From Microvirga lenta (GTDB lineage: Bacteria > Pseudomonadota > Alphaproteobacteria > Rhizobiales > Beijerinckiaceae): 64,000 nt of DNA. The stretch lies in contig NZ_JAJBBR010000015.1 of assembly GCF_020532555.1 (NCBI RefSeq), positions 62,001-126,000 of the forward strand, read 5' to 3'. The translations under genes were made by a program, and so were the position numbers. Of the stretch, positions 42,854 to 50,729 are shown piece by piece (position 1 is the first letter of the stretch; every line of letters starts with the position of its first letter). Below the pieces are notes generated by a model. It saw only the letters and a program-made list of their open reading frames with translations. It was not told the DNA's origin and made no database searches.

Positions 42854-44341
42854 TCATGCGGGTTTCGTCGTTCCGCCGCGCACAAGGCCGAGCAGCGGCG
42901 TCAGGGCGACGAGAGCCGCGACGGCAAGGAGACCGGCCGAGAGAGGCTTCTCGATGAAGATCAGCGGGTCGCCCGCCGAACTGATCATCGCCTGTTGGAG
43001 CGAACGTTCGAGGATGGGACCCAGGATCATCGCCAGGATCAACGGAGCTGCCGGGAAGCCGCCCTTGCGCAGGAGATAGCCGAAGACCCCGAAGACGATC
43101 ATGACGCCGACATCGAACGTGGAATTGTTGACGCTGTATGCGCCCACGATGCAGATCACCACCACGACCAGCGAGAGAATGCTGTAGGGTACCCGAAGCA
43201 GCTTCACCCACAGGCCGACCAACGGAAGGTTGAGGGCCAGAAGCATGAAGTTGCCCAGATACATGGACGCAATCGCCCCCCAGAAAATGTCCGGATGTTC
43301 CTGAATGAGCTGCGGTCCCGGCCTGATGCCGTGGATCATGAGCGCGACCAGGATCATCGCAATGGAGGCGTTGCCGGGAATCCCCAGTGTCAGGAGCGGG
43401 ATGAAGGACGATACGGAAGCAGCGTTGTTCGCCGACTCGGGAGCGGCCACGCCCTCGATGGCGCCATGGCCGAACTGCTCGGGGTGTTTAGAGATCTTCT
43501 TCTCCACCGCATAGGACACGAAGGAGCTGATGATCGCTCCCCCGCCTGGAAGGACGCCGATGAAGAAACCGAAGAGCGATCCCCGGGCAATCGGCGCCCA
43601 GCTCCGCTTCCAATCCTCGCGCGTCGGCAGGATGTTCTTGATGCCGGTCTTGAGGGCGGCGGGCTGCTCGGGCGCCTCCAGATTGCTCAGTACCTCGGCG
43701 ATGCCGAACAGACCCATCGCGACGACGACGAAATCCAGTCCATCCGTGAGGTTCGGCAGACCGAACGTGAAGCGCTCGGCTCCCAGGACCGGATCGAGGC
43801 CGACGGTCCCGAGGAGCAGGCCCAGAACTCCCATCATCAGGCCTTTGAGCGCCGACCCACCTGACAGATAGACCGCCATGGTAAGGCCCAGGAGCACCAG
43901 GGAGAAGTATTCAGCAGGTCCGAACCGAAGGGCGAACTCGGCCAGGATGGGGCTGATCAGGGACAGGCCAATGACGCCAAGCGTACCGGCGATGAAGGAT
44001 CCGATCGCCGCGATCCCGAGTGCAGCGCCGGCCCGTCCGCTGCGGGTCATCCGGTATCCGTCGAGGCACGTGACGACCGATCCCGCCTCACCCGGGATGT
44101 TCAGGAGAATCGACGTGGTGGAGCCGCCGTACATGGCTCCATAGAAGATGCCGGCCAACATGATGACCGCCGATACGGGCTCCATTCCATAGGTCAGCGG
44201 CAGCAGCATGGCGATGGTGGCAGGCGGCCCGAGCCCCGGCAATACGCCGATTGCCGTTCCGAGAACGGCACCGAAACCGGCATAAGCCAGGTTCCAGGGA
44301 GAAAGGGCGACGGCAAATCCGCTGGCGAGGTTTTCCAACAT
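42854..44341 (-). CDS. tripartite tricarboxylate transporter large permease TctA
   Basis: A 495-residue membrane protein of the TctA family with about twelve membrane segments. Conserved features are GFGAVLGTAIGVLPGLGPPATIAMLLP near the N-terminus (quoted as GVLPGLGPPATIAMLLP), YGGSTTSILLNIPGEAGSVVT near residue 70, and its repeat GVLPGGGAIISSFVSY near 265. It forms the cation-coupled channel of a citrate/tricarboxylate-type importer with TctB and the periplasmic TctC. Gene order on the minus strand is tctC-tctB-tctA. Confidence 0.93.
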   Translation of the reverse strand: MLENLASGFAVALSPWNLAYAGFGAVLGTAIGVLPGLGPPATIAMLLPLTYGMEPVSAVIMLAGIFYGAMYGGSTTSILLNIPGEAGSVVTCLDGYRMTRSGRAGAALGIAAIGSFIAGTLGVIGLSLISPILAEFALRFGPAEYFSLVLLGLTMAVYLSGGSALKGLMMGVLGLLLGTVGLDPVLGAERFTFGLPNLTDGLDFVVVAMGLFGIAEVLSNLEAPEQPAALKTGIKNILPTREDWKRSWAPIARGSLFGFFIGVLPGGGAIISSFVSYAVEKKISKHPEQFGHGAIEGVAAPESANNAASVSSFIPLLTLGIPGNASIAMILVALMIHGIRPGPQLIQEHPDIFWGAIASMYLGNFMLLALNLPLVGLWVKLLRVPYSILSLVVVVICIVGAYSVNNSTFDVGVMIVFGVFGYLLRKGGFPAAPLILAMILGPILERSLQQAMISSAGDPLIFIEKPLSAGLLAVAALVALTPLLGLVRGGTTKPA

Positions 44342-44353
44342 TGTCCGAGGTTC

Positions 44354-44836
44354 CTATGGGCCGAAAACAGCGCCCAGGATTCCCTCGGGCAGAGGAACGT
44401 CCAGGACCCGGTCGAACAGGAGATAGCTGCCCGCCGCCAGGACGACGACCGTCAGGATAGATCCCCATCCGAGCCTCACCCCAAGGATCAGGAGCAGGAC
44501 GGCGGCGAGCAATGCCGTGGCAAGCACGTAGCCCAACGGGTCGAGGAGAGCCACGAACGCAACGAAGCCCAGGATGGCCAGAACAGGACGCCTCGTCTCG
44601 ACGAAAGGCTCCCCGCCCGAGCTGCGTCCCCGGAAATCCTGAAGAATGAGCAGGGCGGACAGGATCGTGAGACCCAGTCCGCCCAGGAAGGGAAAGAACC
44701 CGGGCTGCGGCTCGCTCGGTGTGCCGATCTCAAGCCTGATTGCGCCGGCGATTGCCCCCACGCCCAGCAGGAGGAAGAATCCTCCCGCCACCAAGTCGCC
44801 GGACTTCAGACCGCGACGAGCCTCAGCCATGGCCAT
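44354..44836 (-). CDS. tripartite tricarboxylate transporter small subunit TctB
   Basis: A 160-residue membrane protein with four hydrophobic segments, matching the TctB family (PF07331): LVAGGFFLLLGVGAIAGA at about 15-32, GFFPFLGGLGLTILSALLIL, and YVLATALLAAVLLLILGVRLG. TctB sequences are weakly conserved, but position and topology are decisive: 3 bases after tctC and 12 before tctA. Confidence 0.9.
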   Translation of the reverse strand: MAMAEARRGLKSGDLVAGGFFLLLGVGAIAGAIRLEIGTPSEPQPGFFPFLGGLGLTILSALLILQDFRGRSSGGEPFVETRRPVLAILGFVAFVALLDPLGYVLATALLAAVLLLILGVRLGWGSILTVVVLAAGSYLLFDRVLDVPLPEGILGAVFGP

Positions 44837-44839
44837 CCC

Positions 44840-45802
44840 TTACTTCTTCAGCGAGGAGCCGAGCTCCTTGTGAAGATTGAACTCGGTCCGCCACACCTTC
44901 CCGAATTCGTCCGGACCCAGATACTGGATGCGGTCGCCGAAGGACTTGATCATGGCCTGGACCGTCTTGTCCTCCGTCATCTTCTTGCAGGCATCCGCAA
45001 GCTTCTCGATGATCGGACGCGGCGTTCCCTTCGGAGCGAGCATCCCGCGCCACAGGTAGTAGACGACATCGACCCCCTCCTCCTTGGCCGTGGGAACGTC
45101 CGGGAGGTTCGGGTCGCGCTCGTCGTCCAGAACCGCGAGGGGACGGAGCTTGCCGGACTGGATGTAGCTCATGAAAGTGGTCGTGGGATTGATCGCCACG
45201 TCCACGTGTCCGCCCAGGAGCGCCAGGGTCGACGGACCGCCGCCGTCATGGGGAACGTTTCGGCTCTCGATGCCGGTAATCTGGGAAATCTGCTTCCAGG
45301 TCAGATCCGCCTGGCTCCACGGACCTGCATTGCCGAAGACGAGCTTGCCCGGATTCTCCTTGGCCCAGGCGATCATTTCCTTGAAGGTCTTGTAGGGGGC
45401 ATCAGGTTTCGTCGCCACCATGACCGGGCTGTAGTTGATGCGGCAGATGGGGTCGAGATCGTCCGGTCCCTTGGAACGGCCTTCGACTGCTGGGAGCGTC
45501 GTGCTCCAGTTGGGGCCGCCGAACAGGAGGGTGTAGCCATCCGCCGGAGCCCTGGCGACCTGATCCGATCCGATCGCCCCGCCTCCGCCCGGCTTGAGCT
45601 GGATGATGATCGGCTGCCCGAGATACTCGCTCGCGACGCTGGTCACGGCTCGCGCGGTCATGTCATGGGACCCGCCGGCGCCGGCCGGGATGATCAGGGT
45701 TATGGGTTTCGTGGGGAATTCCTGGGCCTGTGCTGCCCCAAAGCCGAGGATGCCCGCAAGGGCACAGGTAAGGGCGACGGTTCGCGCGCTTCGCATGGTC
45801 AT
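44840..45802 (-). CDS. tripartite tricarboxylate transporter substrate-binding protein TctC (Bug family)
   Basis: A 320-residue periplasmic receptor of the Bug/TctC family. Signal peptide about 1-26 (TCALAGILGFGAAQA), then FPTKPITLIIPAGAGGSHDMTAR, KPGGGGAIGSDQVARAPADGYTLL and PLAVLDDER. Bug proteins bind carboxylates or amides through water-mediated contacts; the G-S-H-D-M-T-A segment departs mildly from the usual GGxxDxxAR. The ATG at 45802 follows GAGGAAG. First gene of the tct operon, behind a 650-bp regulatory region. Confidence 0.91.
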   Translation of the reverse strand: MTMRSARTVALTCALAGILGFGAAQAQEFPTKPITLIIPAGAGGSHDMTARAVTSVASEYLGQPIIIQLKPGGGGAIGSDQVARAPADGYTLLFGGPNWSTTLPAVEGRSKGPDDLDPICRINYSPVMVATKPDAPYKTFKEMIAWAKENPGKLVFGNAGPWSQADLTWKQISQITGIESRNVPHDGGGPSTLALLGGHVDVAINPTTTFMSYIQSGKLRPLAVLDDERDPNLPDVPTAKEEGVDVVYYLWRGMLAPKGTPRPIIEKLADACKKMTEDKTVQAMIKSFGDRIQYLGPDEFGKVWRTEFNLHKELGSSLKK

Positions 45803-46454
45803 CGTACTTCCTCCTCTGTCGTTCTTCGTTAGGGGGAACCCCTTCTCCGTGGTCTGCATGGAGGCTCGATTGCCAATTGGCGTCTTGGTGGGAGGAAAGT
45901 TTTTGCGGCGGAGTGATCGACCCTCTGCTTTCGATCCTCGCTCTTTTTGTGACCGTCCTCCACTTCTCGCGAAGCCGTCCAGGCCGCTCAGCCGCGGCCG
46001 GAGGCGCTTTCAGGGCTCGCAAGGCGGGCTCCTGTCGTTGCCTGCGGCTGCAACTGACCTAAGGAAAGATTGCGCCGCGCTTTTACCGGTTGTCAATTGG
46101 TTGAAAGAGTTCGGCCTGAGGGGCGACCTTGATGTCTTGGCACGACACTCACCCTCAATCCGAGAATGCATGAGGGTGACAACCAGCCGCGCGAACCGCG
46201 GCTCCGGATTATTTGCTTATAAACAAAGACTTGTGAGGAAGATCTGTGCGGCCTCTGTCGAAAGCGTCGAGTGTCGCAATTAAAATTTCGTATGGCCGTC
46301 AATCGCAATAATAATGGCTGCTAAATCCATGCGGCCAGGTTCGGGGGATCGCTCGGCCTATAATGAGGGGCCGAGATTCTCGCCGCGCAGGACCAAGAGC
46401 TTAAACTGGTTGAAAATTGGTCCTATTCCTCTTGCCAAAGCCAGGGAAAGAGCC
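45803..46454. other. 652-bp intergenic region with operator-like sites between tctC and the DctP-like gene
   Basis: No credible gene; the open frames here lack family features. It is AT-richer than its surroundings and holds: GCCAATTGGC (perfect palindrome, 45872-45881); TTGACA on the minus strand (46096-46091), a possible -35 for tctC; AATTGGTTGA (46095-46104); TTTGCTTATAAACAAA (46212-46227, palindromic except for one base pair); and CTGGTTGA plus AATTGGTC (46406-46422). The AATTGGT elements match half of the operator in front of the GntR gene at 48080. Confidence 0.55.
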
Positions 46455-47384
46455 ATGCATCTTCGTCTTTCAGGCTACCAAGGCGCCTCGTCGGTTCACA
46501 CGAGAGGCCTTCATCATCTCGCGAGACGCCTCTCGGCGGCCGGATCGGAGGTCGAGATCGTCGAGGATGTCACTGCATCAGGGGCCACGGCGAAGGCCTT
46601 GTTCGAGCATGTGGAGCAGGAAGAGGCCCATATCTGCTACATGGCTTCGGGTTACCTGACCACGCGCGTTCCGTCGCTCGCGGTTCTCGATCTGCCTCTG
46701 ACGGTGAGCGACAGGTTGAGGGCTCATCGGGCGCTCGATGAAGAGGCCGGGCGCCTCCTTGCCGAAGACGTGGAGCGAATGACCGGCCTCCACGTTCTCG
46801 GGTTCTGGGACAACGGCATGCGCCATATCTCGAACAGATCGCGGCCGATACGGTCGGTAGAGGATTGCTCAGGCCTTGTCATCCGTACTCTCGACAATCA
46901 ACTGTACCAGAATACGCTGGCTGCTTTCGGGTTCAAACCTGTCGTCACTGATGTCCGCGACCTCGTAAAGGCCGTCGCGAGCGGTGCTGTGGATGCTCAG
47001 GAAAATCCTCTGACGAACACGCTCAATTTCGGGCTGCATGAACACCATCGTTTCCTCAGCATGACCGGGCACATCTTCGGGGTCGCGCTTCTCATTTGCC
47101 GCGCCAGTTGGTTTCGGAGCCTGCCCGATCAGGAGGCGAGCGCTCTGACCTCCGCAGCCCGGGCCGCCACTCTGGCACAACGGGGGTTTGCCATCGAGGA
47201 AGACCAGACGGCGCTCAGCCGCCTGCGGGCCCAGGGCGTGCAGGTGGTCGAGCGACAGGACCTCGACATGCGGAGCTTCGAGGCAGCGGCTGCGCCGCTC
47301 ATATCCAACGTTCTGGCAACCATCGACGAACATCTTGCTCTTGCCTATCTGGGCGAGAGCCGGGTCCTTTCGGTTCCGGAGTGA
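46455..47384 (+). CDS. TRAP-type DctP-like solute-binding protein without signal peptide
   Basis: A 309-residue protein that follows the DctP family along its length: LAVLDLPLTVSDRLRAHRAL (the VLDLPFLF region), FWDNGMRHISN, RPIRSVEDCSGLVIRT (GLKIR with the conserved substrate Arg), GAVDAQENPL and LSMTGHIFG. It begins MHLRLSGYQGASSVHTR, that is, at the first beta-strand of the mature domain; there is no hydrophobic export signal at the ATG or in the 47-codon in-frame extension. It should therefore stay in the cytoplasm. It faces a GntR gene (9 bases between stops) and is divergent from tctCBA. No TRAP permease is adjacent. Confidence 0.8.
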   Translation: MHLRLSGYQGASSVHTRGLHHLARRLSAAGSEVEIVEDVTASGATAKALFEHVEQEEAHICYMASGYLTTRVPSLAVLDLPLTVSDRLRAHRALDEEAGRLLAEDVERMTGLHVLGFWDNGMRHISNRSRPIRSVEDCSGLVIRTLDNQLYQNTLAAFGFKPVVTDVRDLVKAVASGAVDAQENPLTNTLNFGLHEHHRFLSMTGHIFGVALLICRASWFRSLPDQEASALTSAARAATLAQRGFAIEEDQTALSRLRAQGVQVVERQDLDMRSFEAAAAPLISNVLATIDEHLALAYLGESRVLSVPE

Positions 47385-47393
47385 CGGGTGCCG

Positions 47394-48080
47394 TTAATCG
47401 TCCAGCATGGTCGATGCCGTACTGTTGAGATGGCGTCGCATCGCGTCGGCGGCCCCTCTGCGGTCGCGGCTGGCGATCGCCTCGACGATGGCATCATGCT
47501 CATCGAAGGAATGATAGTCCGGTGAGGGGCCTATCGGTCGCTTGGCCAAGTGCCCCCAGACGACGGCTCTGCGCACTCCGTTGACGAGACGCTGAATCTC
47601 GAGAAGCAGATTGTTGCCGCTGGCCTCCGCCAGCAGGTTGTGAAAGCGCCAGTCGAGGTGCTCATACTCGCCCCAGGTTTTTGCATGGCGCATCTGGAGA
47701 CAGAGTTCCTTCATCTCTCCGATCTGCGCAGATGTCGCCTTCAGCGCGGCGAGGCGCGCGATTTCCGGCTCCACGATGATTCTCGCCTGCATCGCCTCGG
47801 GCGGACTCGTGCGGTGAGCGATGATGGCTGCGTCCGTGGGAACATCGGCCGGATCTTCTTTCGCGAGGAAGGTTCCCTTGCCGACATGCCGCCGCAAGCG
47901 CCCCTCCCCCTCCATCACAGCGAGAGCCTTGCGCAGTTCCGCACGCTTCACGCCGAACCGGTCGGCGAGTTCCCGCTCGGGCGGCAGCCTGCCGTCTTCG
48001 GGCAACTGCGCATCCGAGAGCCAGGCTCGGAGTTGCCCAAGGGTCGTTTCGTCCGCTCGCATCTGTCTCAAACACTCCAT
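47394..48080 (-). CDS. GntR-family regulator, FadR/FCD subfamily
   Basis: A 228-residue regulator. The winged helix is at about 10-75 (LPPERELADRFGVKRAELRKAL) and the FCD domain at about 90-220, with DWRFHNLLAEASGN, FDEHDAIVEAI and a final MRRHLN carrying the ligand/metal His. Its promoter holds the FadR-type inverted repeat AATTGGT-CA-ACCAATT overlapping the -35, so it probably represses itself. Related half-sites in the tctC/DctP-like intergenic region suggest it also controls those genes. Start ATG at 48080; an ATG six codons later is possible. Confidence 0.9.
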   Translation of the reverse strand: MECLRQMRADETTLGQLRAWLSDAQLPEDGRLPPERELADRFGVKRAELRKALAVMEGEGRLRRHVGKGTFLAKEDPADVPTDAAIIAHRTSPPEAMQARIIVEPEIARLAALKATSAQIGEMKELCLQMRHAKTWGEYEHLDWRFHNLLAEASGNNLLLEIQRLVNGVRRAVVWGHLAKRPIGPSPDYHSFDEHDAIVEAIASRDRRGAADAMRRHLNSTASTMLDD

Positions 48081-48088
48081 TCCGGACG

Positions 48089-48123
48089 AGACTAGGGATA
48101 GCGGTCAAATTGGTCAACCAATT
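48089..48123 (-). promoter_or_regulatory. promoter and FadR-type operator of the GntR gene
   Basis: Perfect inverted repeat AATTGGT-CA-ACCAATT at 48108-48123, containing the TGGT...ACCA core of the FadR subfamily. On the minus strand it includes TTGACC (48117-48112) as -35, followed 17 bases later by TAGTCT (48094-48089) as -10. Binding would block the -35. Confidence 0.65.
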
Positions 48124-48226
48124 CCGAGGCAGAGATACCAGTTTGCTGCTCGATCGAATGGGACCCTTTCAAAAAGGCCGGTGTGGAGATCTCCGTGAAC
48201 GGAGCAATCCTGACCGTACTGTCTCG

Positions 48227-48262
48227 TTGACAGCTCTCCGCTTTAGTTTTTCAATCGATAAT
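48227..48262 (+). promoter_or_regulatory. promoter of the cyclase gene with TetR-type palindrome, site 1
   Basis: Perfect -35 TTGACA at 48227-48232; -10 candidate TTCAAT at 48250-48255 (17-bp spacing). The -10 lies within TTTTTCAATCGATAAT (48247-48262), which is 14/16 identical to site 2 (50521) and 11/16 to site 3 (52540). Confidence 0.5.
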
Positions 48263-48285
48263 TAGAAGTCTGCGGGAGGATGCAT

Positions 48286-49242
48286 ATGACGAAGCCTGTG
48301 AACAGGGCTGCCATTTACGAGGCTACCGAAAAACTCTCGAACTGGGGGCGCTGGGGCGAGGACGACCAGATCGGGACCTTGAACAACGTCTCGCCGGAGG
48401 ACGTGGTGGCCGCCGCGAAGCTGATCCGCAAGGGCAAGACCTTTGCCCTGGGCCTGTCGCTCAAGGAGCCCATCCAGTCCGGCCTCTTCGGAGGGCGCTG
48501 GAACCCGATCCACACCATGCTTGCCACGGGCACGGATGCGGAGGCCGGAAACCAGGACGAGCCATTCCCCTATCTGCGCTACGCCGACGATGCGATCAGC
48601 ATGCCCTGCCAGGCATCGACCCAGTGGGATGCCCTGTGCCACATCTTCCTCGATGACAAGATGTACAACGGCTACGACGCAAAGCTCGTCGATGCGCGCG
48701 GAGCCCGCAAGCTCGGAATCGAGCAGGTGCGGGACAAGATGGTCGGGCGCGGTGTGCTGCTCGATGTCGCCCGATGGAAGGGCGTCGACTCGCTCGATGA
48801 CGGATACGGCATCACGAATGCGGATCTCGACGGGTGTGCCAAGGCTCAAGGCGTTGAAATCCGCAAGGGAGATTTCGTCATCGTCCGCACGGGCCATCAG
48901 GAACGCTGCCTCGCCAAGGGCGACTGGTCGGGCTATGCGGGCGGCGATGCGCCCGGCCTTGCCTTCGAGACCTGCTACTGGATCCGCGAGAAGGACATCG
49001 CGGCGATCTGCTCCGATACCTGGGGCTGCGAAGTTCGCCCCAACGAAACCAACGAGGCGAACCAGCCCTGGCACTGGGTCGTCATTCCGGCCATCGGCAT
49101 TTCGATGGGCGAGATCTTCTATGTGAAGGAACTGGCCGAGGATTGCGCGGCCGACGGCGTCTACGAGTTCTTCTTTGCGGCGCCGCCTCTCCACCTTCCC
49201 GGAGGGGCCGGATCGCCGATCAATCCTCAGGCCATCAAGTGA
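48286..49242 (+). CDS. cyclase-family (PF04199) metal-dependent hydrolase
   Basis: A 318-residue protein of the cyclase/kynurenine-formamidase superfamily. The active-site motif HxGTHxDxPxH appears as QASTQWDALCH near residue 110, keeping Asp and the last His but with Gln for the first and second His; the S-T-Q-x-D form defines a known subgroup. Other features are GWNPIH-like RWNPIHTML, LDVARWKG, GDFVIVRTGHQ and a final HW..IP region. Members hydrolyse formamides, isatin or cyclic imides, but this subgroup is uncharacterised. The ATG at 48286 is 6 bases after GGGAGG; another ATG is two codons earlier. Confidence 0.85.
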   Translation: MTKPVNRAAIYEATEKLSNWGRWGEDDQIGTLNNVSPEDVVAAAKLIRKGKTFALGLSLKEPIQSGLFGGRWNPIHTMLATGTDAEAGNQDEPFPYLRYADDAISMPCQASTQWDALCHIFLDDKMYNGYDAKLVDARGARKLGIEQVRDKMVGRGVLLDVARWKGVDSLDDGYGITNADLDGCAKAQGVEIRKGDFVIVRTGHQERCLAKGDWSGYAGGDAPGLAFETCYWIREKDIAAICSDTWGCEVRPNETNEANQPWHWVVIPAIGISMGEIFYVKELAEDCAADGVYEFFFAAPPLHLPGGAGSPINPQAIK

Positions 49243-49278
49243 GCCACGGCAGGTAGAGACGTCTTTGGAGGTGGGGCG

Positions 49279-49911
49279 TCAGCGCCTCGCCTCCGTCGCC
49301 ATCCGGAGCGCCAAACCGGCCAAAACGGTCGCCATGAGCCACCGTTGGATGCCGAGCCATGTGGGATGGCCGGCGAGGAACGCCGCCAGCGAGCCCGCAG
49401 TGATGGCAATGAGAGCGTTCACGGACACGCTGATGCCGATCTGTACGCCCCCGAGCACGAGAGACTGAGACAGGATGCTGCCGTTCTCCGGTTGGATGAA
49501 CTGCGGCAGCAGCGACAGATACATGACCGCAATCTTCGGATTGAGGAGATTCGTGACGAATCCCATCGCGAGCAGTCGGCCCGGGGGATCCTTCGGCAGG
49601 TCCCGAACTTCGAAGGGCGAGCGCCCGCCGGGCCGGATAGCCTGCCAGGCAAGATACAGCAGATAGAGGGCCCCGCCCAACCGAAGCGCGTCGTAGGCAT
49701 AGGGAACCGCGATGACTACGGCCGTGATGCCGAATGCGGCACACAGCATGTAGAACACGAATCCCAAGGCGACGCCGCAGAGAGAGATCAGCCCCGCTGC
49801 GGGCCCCTGGCAGATCGAGCGAGAAACCAGATAGATCATGTTAGGGCCGGGCGTCAGCACCATGCCGAGCGCCACCAGGGCGAATGCGACAAGGCTGGAG
49901 CTTTCAGGCAT
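49279..49911 (-). CDS. LysE/RhtB-family exporter
   Basis: A 210-residue membrane protein with six hydrophobic segments and the family signature LTPGPNMIYLVSRSICQG near residue 20, GVALGFVFYMLCAAFG and GFVTNLLNPKIAVMYLSLLPQF near 120. The family exports amino acids and homoserine lactone-like compounds. Convergent with the cyclase gene (36 bases between stops) and 99 bp downstream of the DMT gene. Possibly an overflow exporter for the products of the cluster. Confidence 0.87.
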   Translation of the reverse strand: MPESSSLVAFALVALGMVLTPGPNMIYLVSRSICQGPAAGLISLCGVALGFVFYMLCAAFGITAVVIAVPYAYDALRLGGALYLLYLAWQAIRPGGRSPFEVRDLPKDPPGRLLAMGFVTNLLNPKIAVMYLSLLPQFIQPENGSILSQSLVLGGVQIGISVSVNALIAITAGSLAAFLAGHPTWLGIQRWLMATVLAGLALRMATEARR

Positions 49912-50010
49912 GGACCCACTTCCCCGGTGAACCGCAATGTGCGGCCTCAGATGGTGGGAAATCTTATGCCTCTCTCACGGAGGCGCAAGGCCGGGATGCA
50001 GTCCCGCGCC

Positions 50011-50475
50011 CTACTCTCCAAGATGAAAGGTGACCGCGCCTGCGAGGACCAGCCCCATCGCCAGGATCTTCATCGGACTGATGGTGGTTTCCCGCAGCCC
50101 CCACAGCCCGAAGCCGTCCGCGGTGATGGCGCCGATCATCTGGCCGAGGATGACGGAGAGAAGGAATAGAACGCTTCCTGTCTTTGGAACGACGAGCAGG
50201 CTGCCGACCACGAAGACTGCGCCGGTGATCCCTCCGATCCATGTCCACCAGGGAGCGGCGCCCACTTGGCTCCAGTCGGGCCTTTCGCGGACGGTGAAGA
50301 TCGCGAAGGCAAGAACGAGCACGACACTCATCGAGATCGACAGGAGCGCTGCGAGAGCCGGAGAGCCGAGACGGCGCGCCGCCTCTGCGTTCACCGGACC
50401 TTGCCAGGTGAGAAAGACTCCAAGCACCACGCAAACGAGGATCAGGGGAATCTTTGCAAGCAATCCGTCAACCAT
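50011..50475 (-). CDS. DMT-superfamily protein, DUF606/YdcZ type
   Basis: A 154-residue membrane protein with five hydrophobic segments, matching the single-domain YdcZ family (PF04657): GVFLTWQGPVNAEAARRLGSP near the N-terminus, WTWIGGITGAVFVVGSLLVVP near residue 80, and GQMIGAITADGFGL near 115. Such half-size DMT proteins act as dimers and are thought to export metabolites. ATG at 50475; a TTG six codons earlier is less likely. A TetR-type palindrome lies 46 bases upstream. Confidence 0.82.
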   Translation of the reverse strand: MVDGLLAKIPLILVCVVLGVFLTWQGPVNAEAARRLGSPALAALLSISMSVVLVLAFAIFTVRERPDWSQVGAAPWWTWIGGITGAVFVVGSLLVVPKTGSVLFLLSVILGQMIGAITADGFGLWGLRETTISPMKILAMGLVLAGAVTFHLGE

Positions 50476-50520
50476 CGCACAGGTCCCGGCCAAACAAGGA
50501 AGCCAAGTCGTTCGGCTTTA

Positions 50521-50562
50521 TTTTTCAATTGATAAATGCACTGTTTTTGGTATTCCGGTCAA
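50521..50562. promoter_or_regulatory. TetR-type palindrome, site 2, in the divergent DMT / Gfo-Idh-MocA promoter region
   Basis: TTTTTCAATTGATAAA at 50521-50536 is 13/16 identical to the perfect palindrome at 52540. A minus-strand TTGACC (50562-50557) lies upstream as a possible -35 for the DMT gene, placing the palindrome over its -10 region. The plus-strand promoter of the Gfo gene is not obvious. Confidence 0.5.
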
Positions 50563-50729
50563 TGATGGCTTCGTCAACCATCTTAAGAATTGGTCGGATT
50601 GGTGAAGACGATCTGCACCATGCGATGTTCTCCTGGCGATCTCTGCGAATGTGGCAGATGCAGCCGCGCCGCCGACAGCCAGGACGGAAGCCGGCCGGAT
50701 CGGAAACGCTTACCTTGTGGGGATATGAC

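Noticed and set aside
46093..46308. 71-codon minus-strand frame in the tctC/DctP-like gap
   Set aside because: Arg/Ser-rich with no ribosome-binding site or homology pattern; it lies across operator-like sequences.
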